Positions 28,651 to 38,151 of a stretch of 64,000 nt of DNA are shown in pieces (position 1 is the stretch's first letter; each line of letters begins with the position of its first letter). The DNA comes from Winkia neuii. GTDB lineage: Bacteria > Actinomycetota > Actinomycetes > Actinomycetales > Actinomycetaceae. The notes beneath the pieces were generated by a model. That model worked only from the letters and a program-made list of their open reading frames with translations. It did not search any database and was not told the DNA's origin. Location: assembly GCF_029011175.1 (NCBI RefSeq), contig NZ_CP118946.1, forward strand, positions 1,674,001 through 1,738,000. The letters run 5' to 3'. A program made the translations under genes and the position numbers.

Positions 28651-28821
28651 TTAGCGCGTTTCGCGGTGCGTAGTGGCCTTGCGGCAACGCGGGCAGAACT
28701 TGGAAAGTTCTAGGCGATCCGGCGTGTTACGACGGTTCTTCTTGGTGATGTAGTTGCGCTCTTTACACTCCGTGCAGGCCAGAGTGATCTTAGGGCGCAC
28801 GTCCGATGACTTGCTTGCCAC
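28651..28821 (-). CDS. rpmG: 50S ribosomal protein L33, zinc-ribbon type
   Basis: 56-aa large-subunit protein: [20 protein letters not shown]...[16 protein letters not shown]. Four cysteines in two CxxC pairs (16/19 and 43/46) mark the zinc-binding form; many Actinobacteria also have a cysteine-free copy used under zinc starvation, not seen here. The start is GTG 28821 with a weak upstream purine tract. It is the last gene of a tRNA-Tyr, tRNA-Thr, tRNA-Met, rpmG string. Confidence 0.95.
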   Translation of the reverse strand: MASKSSDVRPKITLACTECKERNYITKKNRRNTPDRLELSKFCPRCRKATTHRETR

Positions 28822-28873
28822 GATTCATTCCTCTTTTCGCTTGACCGCCGGAGCGGATGGCTAACTTTTATAG

Positions 28874-28947
28874 TAGCGAGGGGGAGACTCGAACTCCCGA
28901 CCTCACGATTATGAGTCGTGCGCTCTGACCGGCTGAGCTACCTCGCC
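28874..28947 (-). tRNA. tRNA-Met (CAU, elongator-like)
   Basis: 74-nt cloverleaf with acceptor GGCGAGG/CCTCGCT, D-arm AGCTCAGCCGGTCAGAGC, anticodon loop CTCATAA (CAT) and T-loop TTCGAGT. The first acceptor pair is G-U rather than the unpaired C-A of an initiator, so it is probably elongator. Confidence 0.92.
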
Positions 28948-28968
28948 ACTGGTTCTAAAAAGAACCTG

Positions 28969-29041
<73 letters not shown>

Positions 29042-29111
29042 AACAGTGAACAAGCTTAGCCTGCCAACCTTGCAAGAGCAAGACCGGGCCTTGCGAGGCT
29101 CGTCACACAAA

Positions 29112-29129
29112 TCAGCAGCTAGCTGCTGA
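29112..29129 (-). terminator. Palindrome after tRNA-Tyr
   Basis: Perfect palindrome TCAGCAGCTAGCTGCTGA just past tRNA-Tyr, followed on the minus strand by TTTGTGTG. May end or process the tRNA transcript. Confidence 0.5.
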
Positions 29130-29132
29130 CCG

Positions 29133-29215
29133 TGGCGGGTGAGGGATTCGAACCCCCGAAGGCGAAAGCCATCTGATTTACAGTCAGGTCCATTTGGCCG
29201 CTTTGGTAACCCGCC
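29133..29215 (-). tRNA. tRNA-Tyr (GUA)
   Basis: 83-nt class II tRNA with acceptor GGCGGGT/ACCCGCC, anticodon loop ACTGTAAA (anticodon GTA), a long variable arm (GGCTTTCGCCTTC region) and T-loop TTCGAAT. Confidence 0.95.
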
Positions 29216-29381
29216 GAAGCGATTTTCACGCTTGCGCCGTAACGAACGGTGCCCCGAAAGAATAGCAAAGTTAAACCCCTAAACGCTAATCTCCAGGACG
29301 TGACAGTTGCCACTGTCGAAATAAAAGGGTAATTTGCAGTTCAAAACTAGGCTTATCTTACAGCTAGATTAGGAGGAAGTT

Positions 29382-29879
29382 ATGGCTGGTCAGTCCTCAT
29401 TTGATGTGGTCTCAAAGGTAGACCGACAGGAAGTAGATAACGCGGTCAACCAGTGCGCAAAAGAGGTGGCAAACCGCTACGACTTTAGGGGCGTGGACGC
29501 CCTCGTGAAGCTGAATGGGGACACGATCACCCTGGAAGCAAATACCGCCGAGCGAGTAGCTGCGATCATCGACATTCTAGAGTCGAAGCTGTTCCGCCGC
29601 GGCGTCTCGCTCAAGGCAGTCGACTTTGGCGACAAGGAAGCAAAACCGTCCGGAAAGATCTACCGGCTCACCGGCTCACTTCGCGAAGGCATCCCCCAGG
29701 ACGTTGCTAAGAAGCTGTCAAAGCTAATCCGCGACGAGGGCCCCAAATCCGTAAAGGCCCAGATCCAAAGTGACGAGCTTCGCGTTTCCTCGAAGTCTCG
29801 TGACGACCTCCAGGCAACCATCGCGCTCCTAAAAGGAGCCGACGTTGAAGTTGCACTGCAGTTCGTGAACTACCGATAA
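29382..29879 (+). CDS. yajQ: YajQ-family nucleotide-binding protein
   Basis: 165-aa protein of the UPF0234/YajQ family, beginning [20 protein letters not shown] and containing NRYDFRG and a typical C-terminal [21 protein letters not shown]. Members bind nucleotides including cyclic di-GMP in Xanthomonas; function in Actinobacteria is not defined. A strong AGGAGG lies 6 bases before ATG. It stands alone, divergent from the tRNA string. Confidence 0.95.
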   Translation: MAGQSSFDVVSKVDRQEVDNAVNQCAKEVANRYDFRGVDALVKLNGDTITLEANTAERVAAIIDILESKLFRRGVSLKAVDFGDKEAKPSGKIYRLTGSLREGIPQDVAKKLSKLIRDEGPKSVKAQIQSDELRVSSKSRDDLQATIALLKGADVEVALQFVNYR

Positions 29880-29883
29880 AACA

Positions 29884-29915
29884 GAACAGGCCCGGGTCAC
29901 TGCCCAGGCCTGTTC
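29884..29915. terminator. Bidirectional terminator between yajQ and the reductase gene
   Basis: Stem GAACAGGCC..GGG / CCC..GGCCTGTTC with one bulged mismatch pair, followed by TTT on the + strand. It lies between two convergent genes and probably serves both. Confidence 0.75.
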
Positions 29916-29931
29916 TTTACGCTATCTGGTG

Positions 29932-31374
29932 TTACTTGTCGATATCGCCGATCAGATCTAGCACCTCGTCCTTCGAGAGCTCATCGCGCGAAATGCGGGT
30001 CATAGCTTCCCTAGAGACGACCTTGACGCGTTCACGCGCTCCCCTGCCGCCCTCGACTTCGCCAAAGTCCTTGCCTAGCTGCTCCTCGTAAGCGTTCAGC
30101 AGCTCCCAGCCCTGCCAGGTGGTGAAGCGGACATTGCGGTCCTCGAGCAGGTGCACCATGGCGTCATGGCCAACCGCCTTCTCGTCTCCGGCATGCAGCT
30201 TGCCCTCGTTGAAATCTTCCACAAGATGCGAGATGGTCTGTTGCGCATCCGACTTGGTGGAACCGATCAGCCCAACCGGGCCACGCTTTACCCAACCGGT
30301 AGCGTAAATGCCCGGCAGCGCCTGCCCGTCGGCTCCAATGACGCGCCCTTCCACGTTCGGAATAATCCCGCGCACCTGATCGAAGGGCAGCCCCTCGATC
30401 GGGGAAGAGAAGTAGCCCACTGCCCGGTATACGGCCTGGACCGGCCAGTCGGTGAATTCGCCAGTGCCCGACACCGTGCCGTCGCCGTTCAACTTGGTAC
30501 GTTCGGTACGGAACGCCTTCACGTTGCCGTCCTCGTCCGCCAGAATCTCGGAGGGGGCTTCGAACAGGTGAATGTGGATGCGCCTGGAAGCGGTATGCTC
30601 CGATGGATCCGTCATCGCGTAGTTAGTAAGGGTCTTTACCACCTGGCGGGCCTGGTTAGAGGCCTTCAACTGCTGCTGCGAGCCCTCGTCGAAGTCAAAG
30701 TCCTTCTCGTCAACAATCACGTCCACGTCAGGCTGCTTGCCCAGCTCGCGCAGCTCCAAAGGAGTGAACTTCACCTGCGCGGGACCGCGCCGCCCAAACA
30801 CGTGCACAGTCTTGACCGGGTTCTTCTTCAGCCCCTCATAAACATTTTCGGGGATCTCGGTTACCAGCATGTCCTCGGCATGCTTGGCAAGCACGCGAGC
30901 CACGTCGAGGGCGACGTTGCCAACACCGATGACCGCGATCTCTTCGGCCTCAAGCGGCCACTGGCGCGGGTAATCCGGATTGCCGTCATACCAGGACACA
31001 AAATCTGCGGCACCATAGGACTGCGGCAGATCCACGCCGGGAATATCCAGCGGGCGATCGCGGTCAGAACCGGTAGCCATGATCACCGCGTCGTAGTGTT
31101 CCTGCAGGTCCTGCACGGTTACGTCCTCGCCAATGTTGACGTTGGCGAACATGCGAATGTCTCCCCGCTGCAGAATCCGGAACAGAGCCAGGATGATCTG
31201 CTTGATGCGCGGGTGGTCAGGAGCCACCCCGTAGCGAACCAGCCCGTAGGGGGCGGGAAGGCGTTCAAACAAGTCGATCTGTACGTCTAACCCGGACTTG
31301 GCCAGGATGTCAGAGGCATAGATGCCGGCCGGGCCGGCGCCAATTACAGCAACGCTTAGCGGACGCTCACTCAT
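29932..31374 (-). CDS. Ferredoxin/adrenodoxin-type NADP+ reductase, FprA family
   Basis: 480-aa flavoprotein that moves electrons between NADPH and ferredoxin. FAD site VAVIGAGPAGIYASDILAKSG, then ERLPAPYGLVRYGVAPDHPRIK, NADP site VIGVGNVALDVARVLAK, and C-terminal GRVIGADGQALPGIYATGWVKRGPVGLIGSTKSDA. All match mycobacterial FprA and adrenodoxin reductases. The C-terminal 110 residues extend past the core, as in several actinobacterial forms. Partner ferredoxin not visible here. Confidence 0.94.
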   Translation of the reverse strand: MSERPLSVAVIGAGPAGIYASDILAKSGLDVQIDLFERLPAPYGLVRYGVAPDHPRIKQIILALFRILQRGDIRMFANVNIGEDVTVQDLQEHYDAVIMATGSDRDRPLDIPGVDLPQSYGAADFVSWYDGNPDYPRQWPLEAEEIAVIGVGNVALDVARVLAKHAEDMLVTEIPENVYEGLKKNPVKTVHVFGRRGPAQVKFTPLELRELGKQPDVDVIVDEKDFDFDEGSQQQLKASNQARQVVKTLTNYAMTDPSEHTASRRIHIHLFEAPSEILADEDGNVKAFRTERTKLNGDGTVSGTGEFTDWPVQAVYRAVGYFSSPIEGLPFDQVRGIIPNVEGRVIGADGQALPGIYATGWVKRGPVGLIGSTKSDAQQTISHLVEDFNEGKLHAGDEKAVGHDAMVHLLEDRNVRFTTWQGWELLNAYEEQLGKDFGEVEGGRGARERVKVVSREAMTRISRDELSKDEVLDLIGDIDK

Positions 31375-31460
31375 ACGAGCCTTTCGATAGATATGTCTTG
31401 CTTATTTCACTAATTCGTCAGTTTAGTGCACTAATGGGGCCGAATGTACCAATAGTGGGC

Positions 31461-31676
31461 TTAGCCACGACGTGACCACCACAGTTGATCTGGATCGGTG
31501 GGAGGTCTCCAGAAGATCGCCATGAGCAACCCTGCCACGGCAGCAACGAGGGCGGCGACGCCACAAACAACTGCCAGGGTGTGATTGATGTAAGCCTGGC
31601 TGATTTTGGCGAGTAGGAACAGCCCTATCGCTACGCAAAATAGTATGAATGCCGGCCTGCGCCCAAAACTACCCAT
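31461..31676 (-). CDS. Small two-helix membrane protein
   Basis: 71-aa protein with two hydrophobic helices (FILFCVAIGLFLLAKISQAYI and a second VVCGVAALVAAVAGLLMAIF) and a polar end RPPTDPDQLWWSRRG. The size and layout are common among uncharacterised actinobacterial membrane proteins. Lies between rarD and fprA on the same strand. Function unknown. Confidence 0.7.
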   Translation of the reverse strand: MGSFGRRPAFILFCVAIGLFLLAKISQAYINHTLAVVCGVAALVAAVAGLLMAIFWRPPTDPDQLWWSRRG

Positions 31677-31703
31677 TTTTCCTCCCGCGCTCTACCCTAC
31701 CGG

Positions 31704-32702
31704 TCAGTGCGCCAGATTGCCCTTCCCACCTTTAGTGTCCGGAGCGGTTCCCCGCGTGGCTGCTGCCAGCATCCGGTTGGTGCGGCGGGAAGCCACCATC
31801 ATGTCTGCAGTTAGGAAGATCAGGGCAATCCAGACGATTCCAGTACCGATCCACCTGGCCAGCGGCATGTGCTCATGGAAGATGAACACGCCAATGATCA
31901 GCTGCATGACGGGCGAGAAATATTGGATCATCCCCAGCACGCCTAAGGGCAGGCGGGTAGATACCCACGCGAACATGGTTTGCGGCACGATGGTGACGAT
32001 GCCGCTACCGGCCAGGAGGGCGATCATGATCCACACTTCGGTCGCTCCCCCGCCAGCGGCGTGAATCTTTGCGAATACGTCTTTGCTCTGCGCTGCCAGG
32101 TACCACACGTACAGTCCCAGTGGCGGCACTATTGCGGCTGTCTCTATAACCATGCCTGCTACCGGCGGGGCGGAGGTAGCTACCTGTTTCTTGGCCAGCG
32201 AATAGAAGGCAAAGCAGAGTGGCAGGGCAATGGCGATCCACGGTAGGTAGCCCATGCCCACGACCATCACGATGATGGACAGCATGCCGCAGGCGATAGC
32301 CGCACCCTGCAGTTTCGAGACCTTTTCCTGCAGCACAATAATTCCCAGAGCCACGGTCATGATGGGGTTGATGAAGTAGCCGAGGGCGGCATCTACGGTT
32401 CTACCGGAATTCACCGCGTAGACGTAGATGGTCCAGTTTCCTGCTACCAGCAGACCGGCAATTGCAAGGGTGAGCACCGTCCTCTTATTTCGCAAGGTCC
32501 TCCGCAAATCCCCCATCTTGCGGGTAACTGCTAGGAATGCCATCACCGCAACCAGGCCCCAGACCGCCCTGTAGAATACGACCTCTACAGCATCGGCCTG
32601 CGCCAGCCAGATAAAATACAAGGGGAACATTCCCCAAATTATGTAGGCGGCTATTCCTACCAGGTAGCCTGTTTTGTCGATTTGCCGAACTTGCTCGGAC
32701 AT
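31704..32702 (-). CDS. rarD: RarD-type EamA drug/metabolite transporter
   Basis: 332-aa inner-membrane protein with about ten helices in two EamA repeats. The start DKTGYLVGIAAYIIWGMFPLYFIWL and motif NWTIYVYAVNSGRTVDAALGYFINPI are characteristic of RarD. RarD was named for chloramphenicol sensitivity but its substrate is not established. ATG 32702 just downstream of the MFS gene, 16 bases away, so they may be co-transcribed. Confidence 0.9.
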   Translation of the reverse strand: MSEQVRQIDKTGYLVGIAAYIIWGMFPLYFIWLAQADAVEVVFYRAVWGLVAVMAFLAVTRKMGDLRRTLRNKRTVLTLAIAGLLVAGNWTIYVYAVNSGRTVDAALGYFINPIMTVALGIIVLQEKVSKLQGAAIACGMLSIIVMVVGMGYLPWIAIALPLCFAFYSLAKKQVATSAPPVAGMVIETAAIVPPLGLYVWYLAAQSKDVFAKIHAAGGGATEVWIMIALLAGSGIVTIVPQTMFAWVSTRLPLGVLGMIQYFSPVMQLIIGVFIFHEHMPLARWIGTGIVWIALIFLTADMMVASRRTNRMLAAATRGTAPDTKGGKGNLAH

Positions 32703-32718
32703 TTACCTTTTCTTCCGG

Positions 32719-33915
32719 TTAGAGAACGTTTTTTGCATCTGGGATGCCTCGCGCCCATGTTAGGTACAAGGCAAGGCCAACGAGGGCGAGGAAGCCAGCA
32801 ACTGAGAAAGTCAGGTGGTATCCCAGTATGCTAACCAGGCCACCGATTATAAAGGGGCCGACGCCCGTAGCCAGGTCGACCAGCAGGTAATAGCTAGACA
32901 CTGCCATGCCCGCCCGCCGCTGGGCGGTCTTTGCCACCGCGGTGGCTTGGCATGCCGAGATGCCGGTGCCGTAGCCCAGCCCCAGCAGCCCGGCTCCTAT
33001 CAGCAACGTCAGCCCGCTGGTAGCGTTGGCAGATAGCAGGTAGCCGCAGGTAAAGCACACCAGGGTGGGGATGATTACCACGTCGTCGCCACGGCAGTCT
33101 TGCATTACTCCGCCTATAGGACGCGACAGCAGGATCACGATCGCATAGACCACGAAATACCAGCGGGCCGGCCCTTCCAGGCCGCGCTGCTCGGAATACG
33201 GCTGCAGGAAGGAAAGCAGGAAACCGTACGGAGCGGAGCAACAGGAAATCACCAGTGCGATCGGCAGCGCCTTCGGTGCTACCCACTTGTTGATCCCGTG
33301 CTCTGTAGAAACCTTGTTGCGCGGCTCAGCTACAGAAAGGTGTTTCCAGCAGCCCAGCGCCAAGATAGTCGCGGCTGCAGCGATCCCCGTGGATACGGCG
33401 AATTGGATCTGGTACCCGTTCTTCATACTAGCTAGCAGCATCCCTACGAACGGGGCGACACCTGTGGCAAGGGAGGTTCCCGTAGAAAACCAGCCCGAAC
33501 CTTCGCCGCGTCTTGCTGCCGGGACAGTGCGCATGGCAGCGCCGGCAAGTATCGTAGCGGTGACGCCGAAGCAAACACCGTGGATCAGCCTAATTATCAG
33601 CAAAGACATTAGCGAGGACGCCAAAAAATATGCCCCGGCGCTCAGCACGAACAGGGCAAAGGAGACGGCTGCAGGGCCGCGCTCGCCGAATCTCTCCAGG
33701 GCTCGACCCGCAATGATGCGGCCGAAGCAGCCTCCAAAAATAAAAATGCCGGACGTTAGTCCAGCAGCCGAGGAACCTGCCCCAAATTCGGCGGCAGCGT
33801 AGCCCACCATCGTAGCCATTAGGAAGTACATGGTCGACATTACACAGAATGACGAAAAGGTAAGGGCTATGAACGATGGGGTAAATAGTCTGGGGGAAAG
33901 ATTCGATTTACTCAT
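32719..33915 (-). CDS. Major facilitator superfamily transporter
   Basis: 398-aa permease with twelve predicted helices; the second half repeats the first. The N-terminal helix SFCVMSTMYFLMATMVGYAAAEFG and loop GRIIAGRALERFGERG are MFS-like (AraJ/YfcJ type). I chose ATG 33915 because a good -10 (TATACT) lies only 10 bases upstream; a longer upstream frame would start before the promoter. Substrate unknown. Confidence 0.87.
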   Translation of the reverse strand: MSKSNLSPRLFTPSFIALTFSSFCVMSTMYFLMATMVGYAAAEFGAGSSAAGLTSGIFIFGGCFGRIIAGRALERFGERGPAAVSFALFVLSAGAYFLASSLMSLLIIRLIHGVCFGVTATILAGAAMRTVPAARRGEGSGWFSTGTSLATGVAPFVGMLLASMKNGYQIQFAVSTGIAAAATILALGCWKHLSVAEPRNKVSTEHGINKWVAPKALPIALVISCCSAPYGFLLSFLQPYSEQRGLEGPARWYFVVYAIVILLSRPIGGVMQDCRGDDVVIIPTLVCFTCGYLLSANATSGLTLLIGAGLLGLGYGTGISACQATAVAKTAQRRAGMAVSSYYLLVDLATGVGPFIIGGLVSILGYHLTFSVAGFLALVGLALYLTWARGIPDAKNVL

Positions 33916-33924
33916 ACCCTGCCC

Positions 33925-33952
33925 AGTATAGGGATTCACATATGAATTCCAA
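33925..33952 (-). promoter_or_regulatory. Promoter of the MFS gene
   Basis: Minus-strand -35 TTGGAA (33947-33952), 16-base spacer and -10 TATACT (33925-33930). The start codon follows 9 bases later, giving a very short leader. Confidence 0.55.
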
Positions 33953-33978
33953 GGCGAGGAAGCTATTTGAGGCTTAAC

Positions 33979-34010
33979 AGACAGAGGCACCGTTGCCGGC
34001 GCCTCTGTCT
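33979..34010 (-). terminator. Terminator at the end of the nuo operon
   Basis: Stem AGACAGAGGC / GCCTCTGTCT, extended across CC/GG, with a 6-base loop, 20 bases past the polyprenyl synthase stop. Confidence 0.75.
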
Positions 34011-34029
34011 AACGGGTTTAGCTATCCTG

Positions 34030-35043
34030 CTACGACATGCGATCTACTAGCAGATCGGCAAACTCGCACAGCGCTGCATGCGCATCAGATTTGGGAAGCG
34101 CGTCCAGGATCTGTTTTGCTTCGGCCGCCCATTCCCTGGCCATCTGCCGAGTCTGTTCCAGCACGGGGTGCTCACGCAGCGCGGACACCACTTCAGCGAG
34201 GGCGGCGTCGTCGCTCAGATCCTGCTCCAGCAGGTGCAGAATGCGCTCTCCGGCCTCGTCAATCTCACCGTTGGCAGCCTGGGCCTTCAACAGCAGAGTG
34301 GGCAGCGTGTCCACGCCCTCGCGCAAATCGGTACCGGGCGTCTTTCCAGAGGTCTTCGGGTCAGAGGCCAAATCAATCACGTCATCGGCTATCTGGAAGG
34401 CTACGCCCACCTTTTCGCCGTACTCGGCAACATAGTTGGCAACCTCGGGTCCTGCCCCACTCATTTCCGCACCGTAGCGGGCAGACTGGGCCACTAGTGA
34501 CCCGGTCTTATCGGCAAGAACTTGCAGATAGAACGCAACCGCGTCCTCGTCCTCGGCGGGACCGAAGGTTTCGTTCAACTGGCCCATGCACAGTCTCTCA
34601 AAGGTAGTGGCGTGTTGTGCCACTGCCTCGGGGCCGAGCTTCGCTACTCGCCGCGATGCCCTGGAGAAGAGCACGTCTCCGGCCAGGATGGCGCGGTTGT
34701 TGCCCCAGATGCGCTGTGCCGCAGGCGCTCCCCTTCTTGAGGGCGCCGAGTCCATCACATCGTCGTGGTACAGCGTTGCCAGGTGGGTCAGCTCTACCAC
34801 TACTGCTGCGTCTAGCACGTCGTTCGCGCTGCGGCGCGAAGGCGACCCTAGTTGGGCGCAGAGGAGTACCAGCATCGGGCGCATGCGCTTGCCCCCGGCT
34901 GCCATCAGATGTGCGGTCAGGTCGTCAACTAGGCCGCGTGCCCCCACGACAGAATCGCGGAGGCGACGCTCGACCTCTTCCAGAGCTTCTTCTAATTCGC
35001 TCTGCAAGTCAGCTGATTTTAGTGTTACTGCAGTTTGGCTCAC
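34030..35043 (-). CDS. Polyprenyl diphosphate synthase (long-chain, trans)
   Basis: Builds the isoprenoid tail for menaquinone from IPP. The 337-aa product has the first aspartate motif DDVMD (in LATLYHDDVMDSAPSRRG), the second DDVID (AFQIADDVIDLASDPKTSGK) and GGKRMRP at the substrate site. GTG 35043 overlaps the nuoN stop by 4 bases; a longer frame would run into nuoN. Its place at the end of the nuo operon, which is common in Actinobacteria, supports a quinone role. Confidence 0.93.
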   Translation of the reverse strand: MSQTAVTLKSADLQSELEEALEEVERRLRDSVVGARGLVDDLTAHLMAAGGKRMRPMLVLLCAQLGSPSRRSANDVLDAAVVVELTHLATLYHDDVMDSAPSRRGAPAAQRIWGNNRAILAGDVLFSRASRRVAKLGPEAVAQHATTFERLCMGQLNETFGPAEDEDAVAFYLQVLADKTGSLVAQSARYGAEMSGAGPEVANYVAEYGEKVGVAFQIADDVIDLASDPKTSGKTPGTDLREGVDTLPTLLLKAQAANGEIDEAGERILHLLEQDLSDDAALAEVVSALREHPVLEQTRQMAREWAAEAKQILDALPKSDAHAALCEFADLLVDRMS

Positions 35044-36599
35044 GGAACGAAGATAGTCGCATTTGTCAGGAAATTCAGGACCGGCGCGGGGAGAACGCCA
35101 AGTAGCACGGTCAAAATGGCACAGATGACCACTACTGGCATGGTAATACCCTGCGATTTCACTGCCTTCGAAGTGCTGGCTGGCTCGTCCATGAACATGG
35201 TGCGGGCCAGGTTGAAGTAGTAGAAGGCGGTGATTGCGGATGCTGCAACTGCGATTACCACGAGTGGCCACAGCCCGGCCCTCAAGCCGGTTGCAAACAG
35301 GACGAACTTACCGATGAATCCGGCAGTTAGCGGGATGCCTGCGAACGAAAGCAGGAACACCAACATGCACCCTGCCAGTAGCGGAGACTTGCGTCCCAGC
35401 CCGGCCCACGCGTCGATCTGGTTAGCTTCGCCAAGGATGTTGCCCTCGGCATCCGTCTGGCGAACGAGCGTGATGGCGGCAAAGGCACCAACGGTCGCGA
35501 TCGCGTAGGACAGCAGGTAGAACATGATGGCCGAGGTGGACTGGTTATCCATTGCAATCACGGCGATCAAAATAAAGCCTGCGTGAGCGATGGACGAGAA
35601 GGCAAGCATCCGCTTGATGTCTTCCTGTACCAGGCCCCAGAAGGTGCCGACGAACATGGTCAGGATTGCCACAATCCACATGAAGATCACGAGGTTCCAT
35701 CCCAGCTGCCCTGCCACAGTGAAGTAGAAGCGTGCCATTGCCAGGAACGCCGCTGCCTTCACTCCGGCAGCCATGAATCCCGAGATTGGGGTTGGCGCGC
35801 CCTGGTAGACGTCTGGGGTCCAGGCGTGGAACGGAGCCGCTCCGACCTTGAATAGGAGGCCTACCGTCATCAGCACTACGCCGGCAAGAAGTAGCCAGTC
35901 AAGGTTGCCTCCCTTAGAGGAGACCGCCTTGGCAATGTCGCTCAGTGTCAAGGTGCCGGAGTAGCCGAAGAGCATTGCTTCGCCCATCAGGAAGAAGCCT
36001 GAAGAGAAGGCTCCCAAGACGAAGTACTTGATAGCCGATTCCTGGCTGATACGCCTCCTGCGCCTTGCGGTGGCACAAAGGATGTAGAACGGCAGCGAGA
36101 ATGCCTCAAGAGCAATGAACAGGGTGAGCAGCGAGTTCGCTGCCGGGAACACCATTAGGCCAATGAGGCTGAACAGTGCTAGCGGGAACATCTCGGAACG
36201 CTGGTAGCCAAGGTGCTGGGTCATCTCTTCTGCCCTGGAACCGGGTACATCCGCGGGCTGGCCCGCGAACGAGCCGTCCCCGTGCTCTGTTTGATCGGCC
36301 ATCACCAAGATGGAAAGCAGGCCGATAATCAGCATGATGGCCTGGGCGCCGAAGGTGAGCCCGTCCGCGTTGTATTCGCCCGCGCCAACCGTCTGGGGCA
36401 TCTTGCCGTAGGTTTCGATGCCGACGATGGTTAGGGCTACTGCAGCCGCTAGGACCGAGATCACGGACCACACCACCTGCACCTTGCGCCTTGCGCCGGC
36501 GGGAACGAATGCTTCAATAAGCACACCAACAATGGCCCCTGCCAACAGCACCATTAGCGGGGACAAGATTAGCCACTGACTGAACTGGGTTGCTTGCAT
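35040..36599 (-). CDS. nuoN: NADH-quinone oxidoreductase subunit N
   Basis: 519-aa antiporter-like membrane subunit of complex I, one of the proton-pumping modules. About 14 helices; key texts SLPFYILCATARRRR, KVGAAPFHAWTPDVYQGAPTP with the lysine on the broken helix, and SIAHAGFI. Lies one base after nuoM. Complete length. Confidence 0.96.
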   Translation of the reverse strand: MQATQFSQWLILSPLMVLLAGAIVGVLIEAFVPAGARRKVQVVWSVISVLAAAVALTIVGIETYGKMPQTVGAGEYNADGLTFGAQAIMLIIGLLSILVMADQTEHGDGSFAGQPADVPGSRAEEMTQHLGYQRSEMFPLALFSLIGLMVFPAANSLLTLFIALEAFSLPFYILCATARRRRRISQESAIKYFVLGAFSSGFFLMGEAMLFGYSGTLTLSDIAKAVSSKGGNLDWLLLAGVVLMTVGLLFKVGAAPFHAWTPDVYQGAPTPISGFMAAGVKAAAFLAMARFYFTVAGQLGWNLVIFMWIVAILTMFVGTFWGLVQEDIKRMLAFSSIAHAGFILIAVIAMDNQSTSAIMFYLLSYAIATVGAFAAITLVRQTDAEGNILGEANQIDAWAGLGRKSPLLAGCMLVFLLSFAGIPLTAGFIGKFVLFATGLRAGLWPLVVIAVAASAITAFYYFNLARTMFMDEPASTSKAVKSQGITMPVVVICAILTVLLGVLPAPVLNFLTNATIFVP

Positions 36600-36600
36600 G

Positions 36601-38136
36601 TTACTTCCCTTCCGTATCTGCCCCGGCGCCTACCTGCACTGGAGCAGGCACAACCTGGGAGGCAGTGGGTTCGACCATGGTGGTAACGCCCTTGGGGAAG
36701 AACCCAAGTACGAGCATGGCGGCAATCAAAACACCGACTACGCACTTTTGCGATCCGGTCAGATCGACCATGGATTTGCGTTCCGGGTTCGGCGGGCCGG
36801 TGAAGATTCGCTGGTATGGAATCAGCGCGTAAAGCACTGCCAAGATCACGCCGAATACTGCGAAGAAGGCAATCACCGGCTGCACCTTGTAGGTGCCTAC
36901 GAAGACCATGAATTCTGCGGGGAAGCCCGATAGGCCGGGCAACGCGATGGCGGCCAAGGCCGAGATCAGCCACGTGCCTGCGAGCACGGGGGTGATCCGC
37001 TGCAACCCACCAAATTCGGCGATCTTCTGGGTGTGTGCCTGCTGGGTCATGAAGCCCGAGATCAGGAACATGCCCGCGATAGATAGGCCGTGGGCGACCA
37101 TGTACACCATGGCGCCGATTAAGGCGGTCTGGTTACCAATGAAGATGGCCATAACCATCAGCCCGAAGTGGGACACCGAGGTGAAGGAAATCAGTCGCAT
37201 CAGGTCCTTTTGCCCGATCGCGGCAATTCCGCCCCACAGCACCGAGATGACCGCAACGATTACGATCGGTAGCGCTGCTCTGTGAGAAGCTCCCGGGAAG
37301 ATTGCCAGACACATGGTGATCATTCCGAAGGTACCGATCTTGTCCAGGACGCCAACTAGCAGTGTCGAGGTGCCCGGGCGGGCCACTTCTGCTGCATCGG
37401 GTAGCCAGGTGTGGACGGGAACCATTGGAGCCTTCACAGCAAACGCGGCGAAGAAGCTCAAGAATAGTGCCATCTCGACACCCGCACTAGTGTGCAGCTG
37501 TCCGGCCAGGTTCTCGATAAGGAAGGTACCGCGCCCATTCGGAGCCACCACGTACAGGCCGATTACGCCGGCTAGCATGACCAATCCGCCTGCCAACGAG
37601 TACAGCAGGAACTTCAGGGCTGCGGCCCGTCCGCCCCGACCATACCTACCAATCATGAAGTAGACCGGGATCAGCATGGCCTCGAATGCCAGGTAGAACA
37701 GGAACACGTCGCGAGCGCTGAATATCAGCACCATGAAAGCTTCCGTAGCCAGGATGAGGGCGATGTATCCGCCCTCGGAGGATTCGGAGGAGTTGTAGAA
37801 GCCTCCTTCGTTGCCGGAAGCGAGGATCACCAGCAGGGTGAGCAGGGCCGACAGCAGGACCATTACCAGGCCGAGCCCATTTACGCCCAGTGCCCAAGAA
37901 ACGCCCAGCTGTTGAATCCAGGAGTAGGTTTCTGCCCACTGGTATGCGCCCGACTTGCCAAAGTCGAAACTGGCGGCTGCGGCTATGGCACCGATAAGTA
38001 CTACACCGGAGGTGAGCACACCAATCAGTCTGCCGCTCTTTCGCAAGGAGGGCACCAGCCACAGCAGCAGGGCTGCGAGCGCGGGGATTGCTACTAACAG
38101 AGTAAGTAGCGGGAACGTTGCGTTTATAACTTGCAT
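36601..38136 (-). CDS. nuoM: NADH-quinone oxidoreductase subunit M
   Basis: 511-aa antiporter-like proton-pumping subunit of complex I. Landmarks: FEAMLIPVYFMIGRYG, KAPMVPVHTWLPDAAEVARPGTSTLL and SVSHFGLMVM. The conserved glutamate on helix 5 and the lysines on later helices are present in context. It follows nuoL after 15 bases. Confidence 0.96.
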   Translation of the reverse strand: MQVINATFPLLTLLVAIPALAALLLWLVPSLRKSGRLIGVLTSGVVLIGAIAAAASFDFGKSGAYQWAETYSWIQQLGVSWALGVNGLGLVMVLLSALLTLLVILASGNEGGFYNSSESSEGGYIALILATEAFMVLIFSARDVFLFYLAFEAMLIPVYFMIGRYGRGGRAAALKFLLYSLAGGLVMLAGVIGLYVVAPNGRGTFLIENLAGQLHTSAGVEMALFLSFFAAFAVKAPMVPVHTWLPDAAEVARPGTSTLLVGVLDKIGTFGMITMCLAIFPGASHRAALPIVIVAVISVLWGGIAAIGQKDLMRLISFTSVSHFGLMVMAIFIGNQTALIGAMVYMVAHGLSIAGMFLISGFMTQQAHTQKIAEFGGLQRITPVLAGTWLISALAAIALPGLSGFPAEFMVFVGTYKVQPVIAFFAVFGVILAVLYALIPYQRIFTGPPNPERKSMVDLTGSQKCVVGVLIAAMLVLGFFPKGVTTMVEPTASQVVPAPVQVGAGADTEGK

Positions 38137-38151
38137 ATCTTACCTACCGCC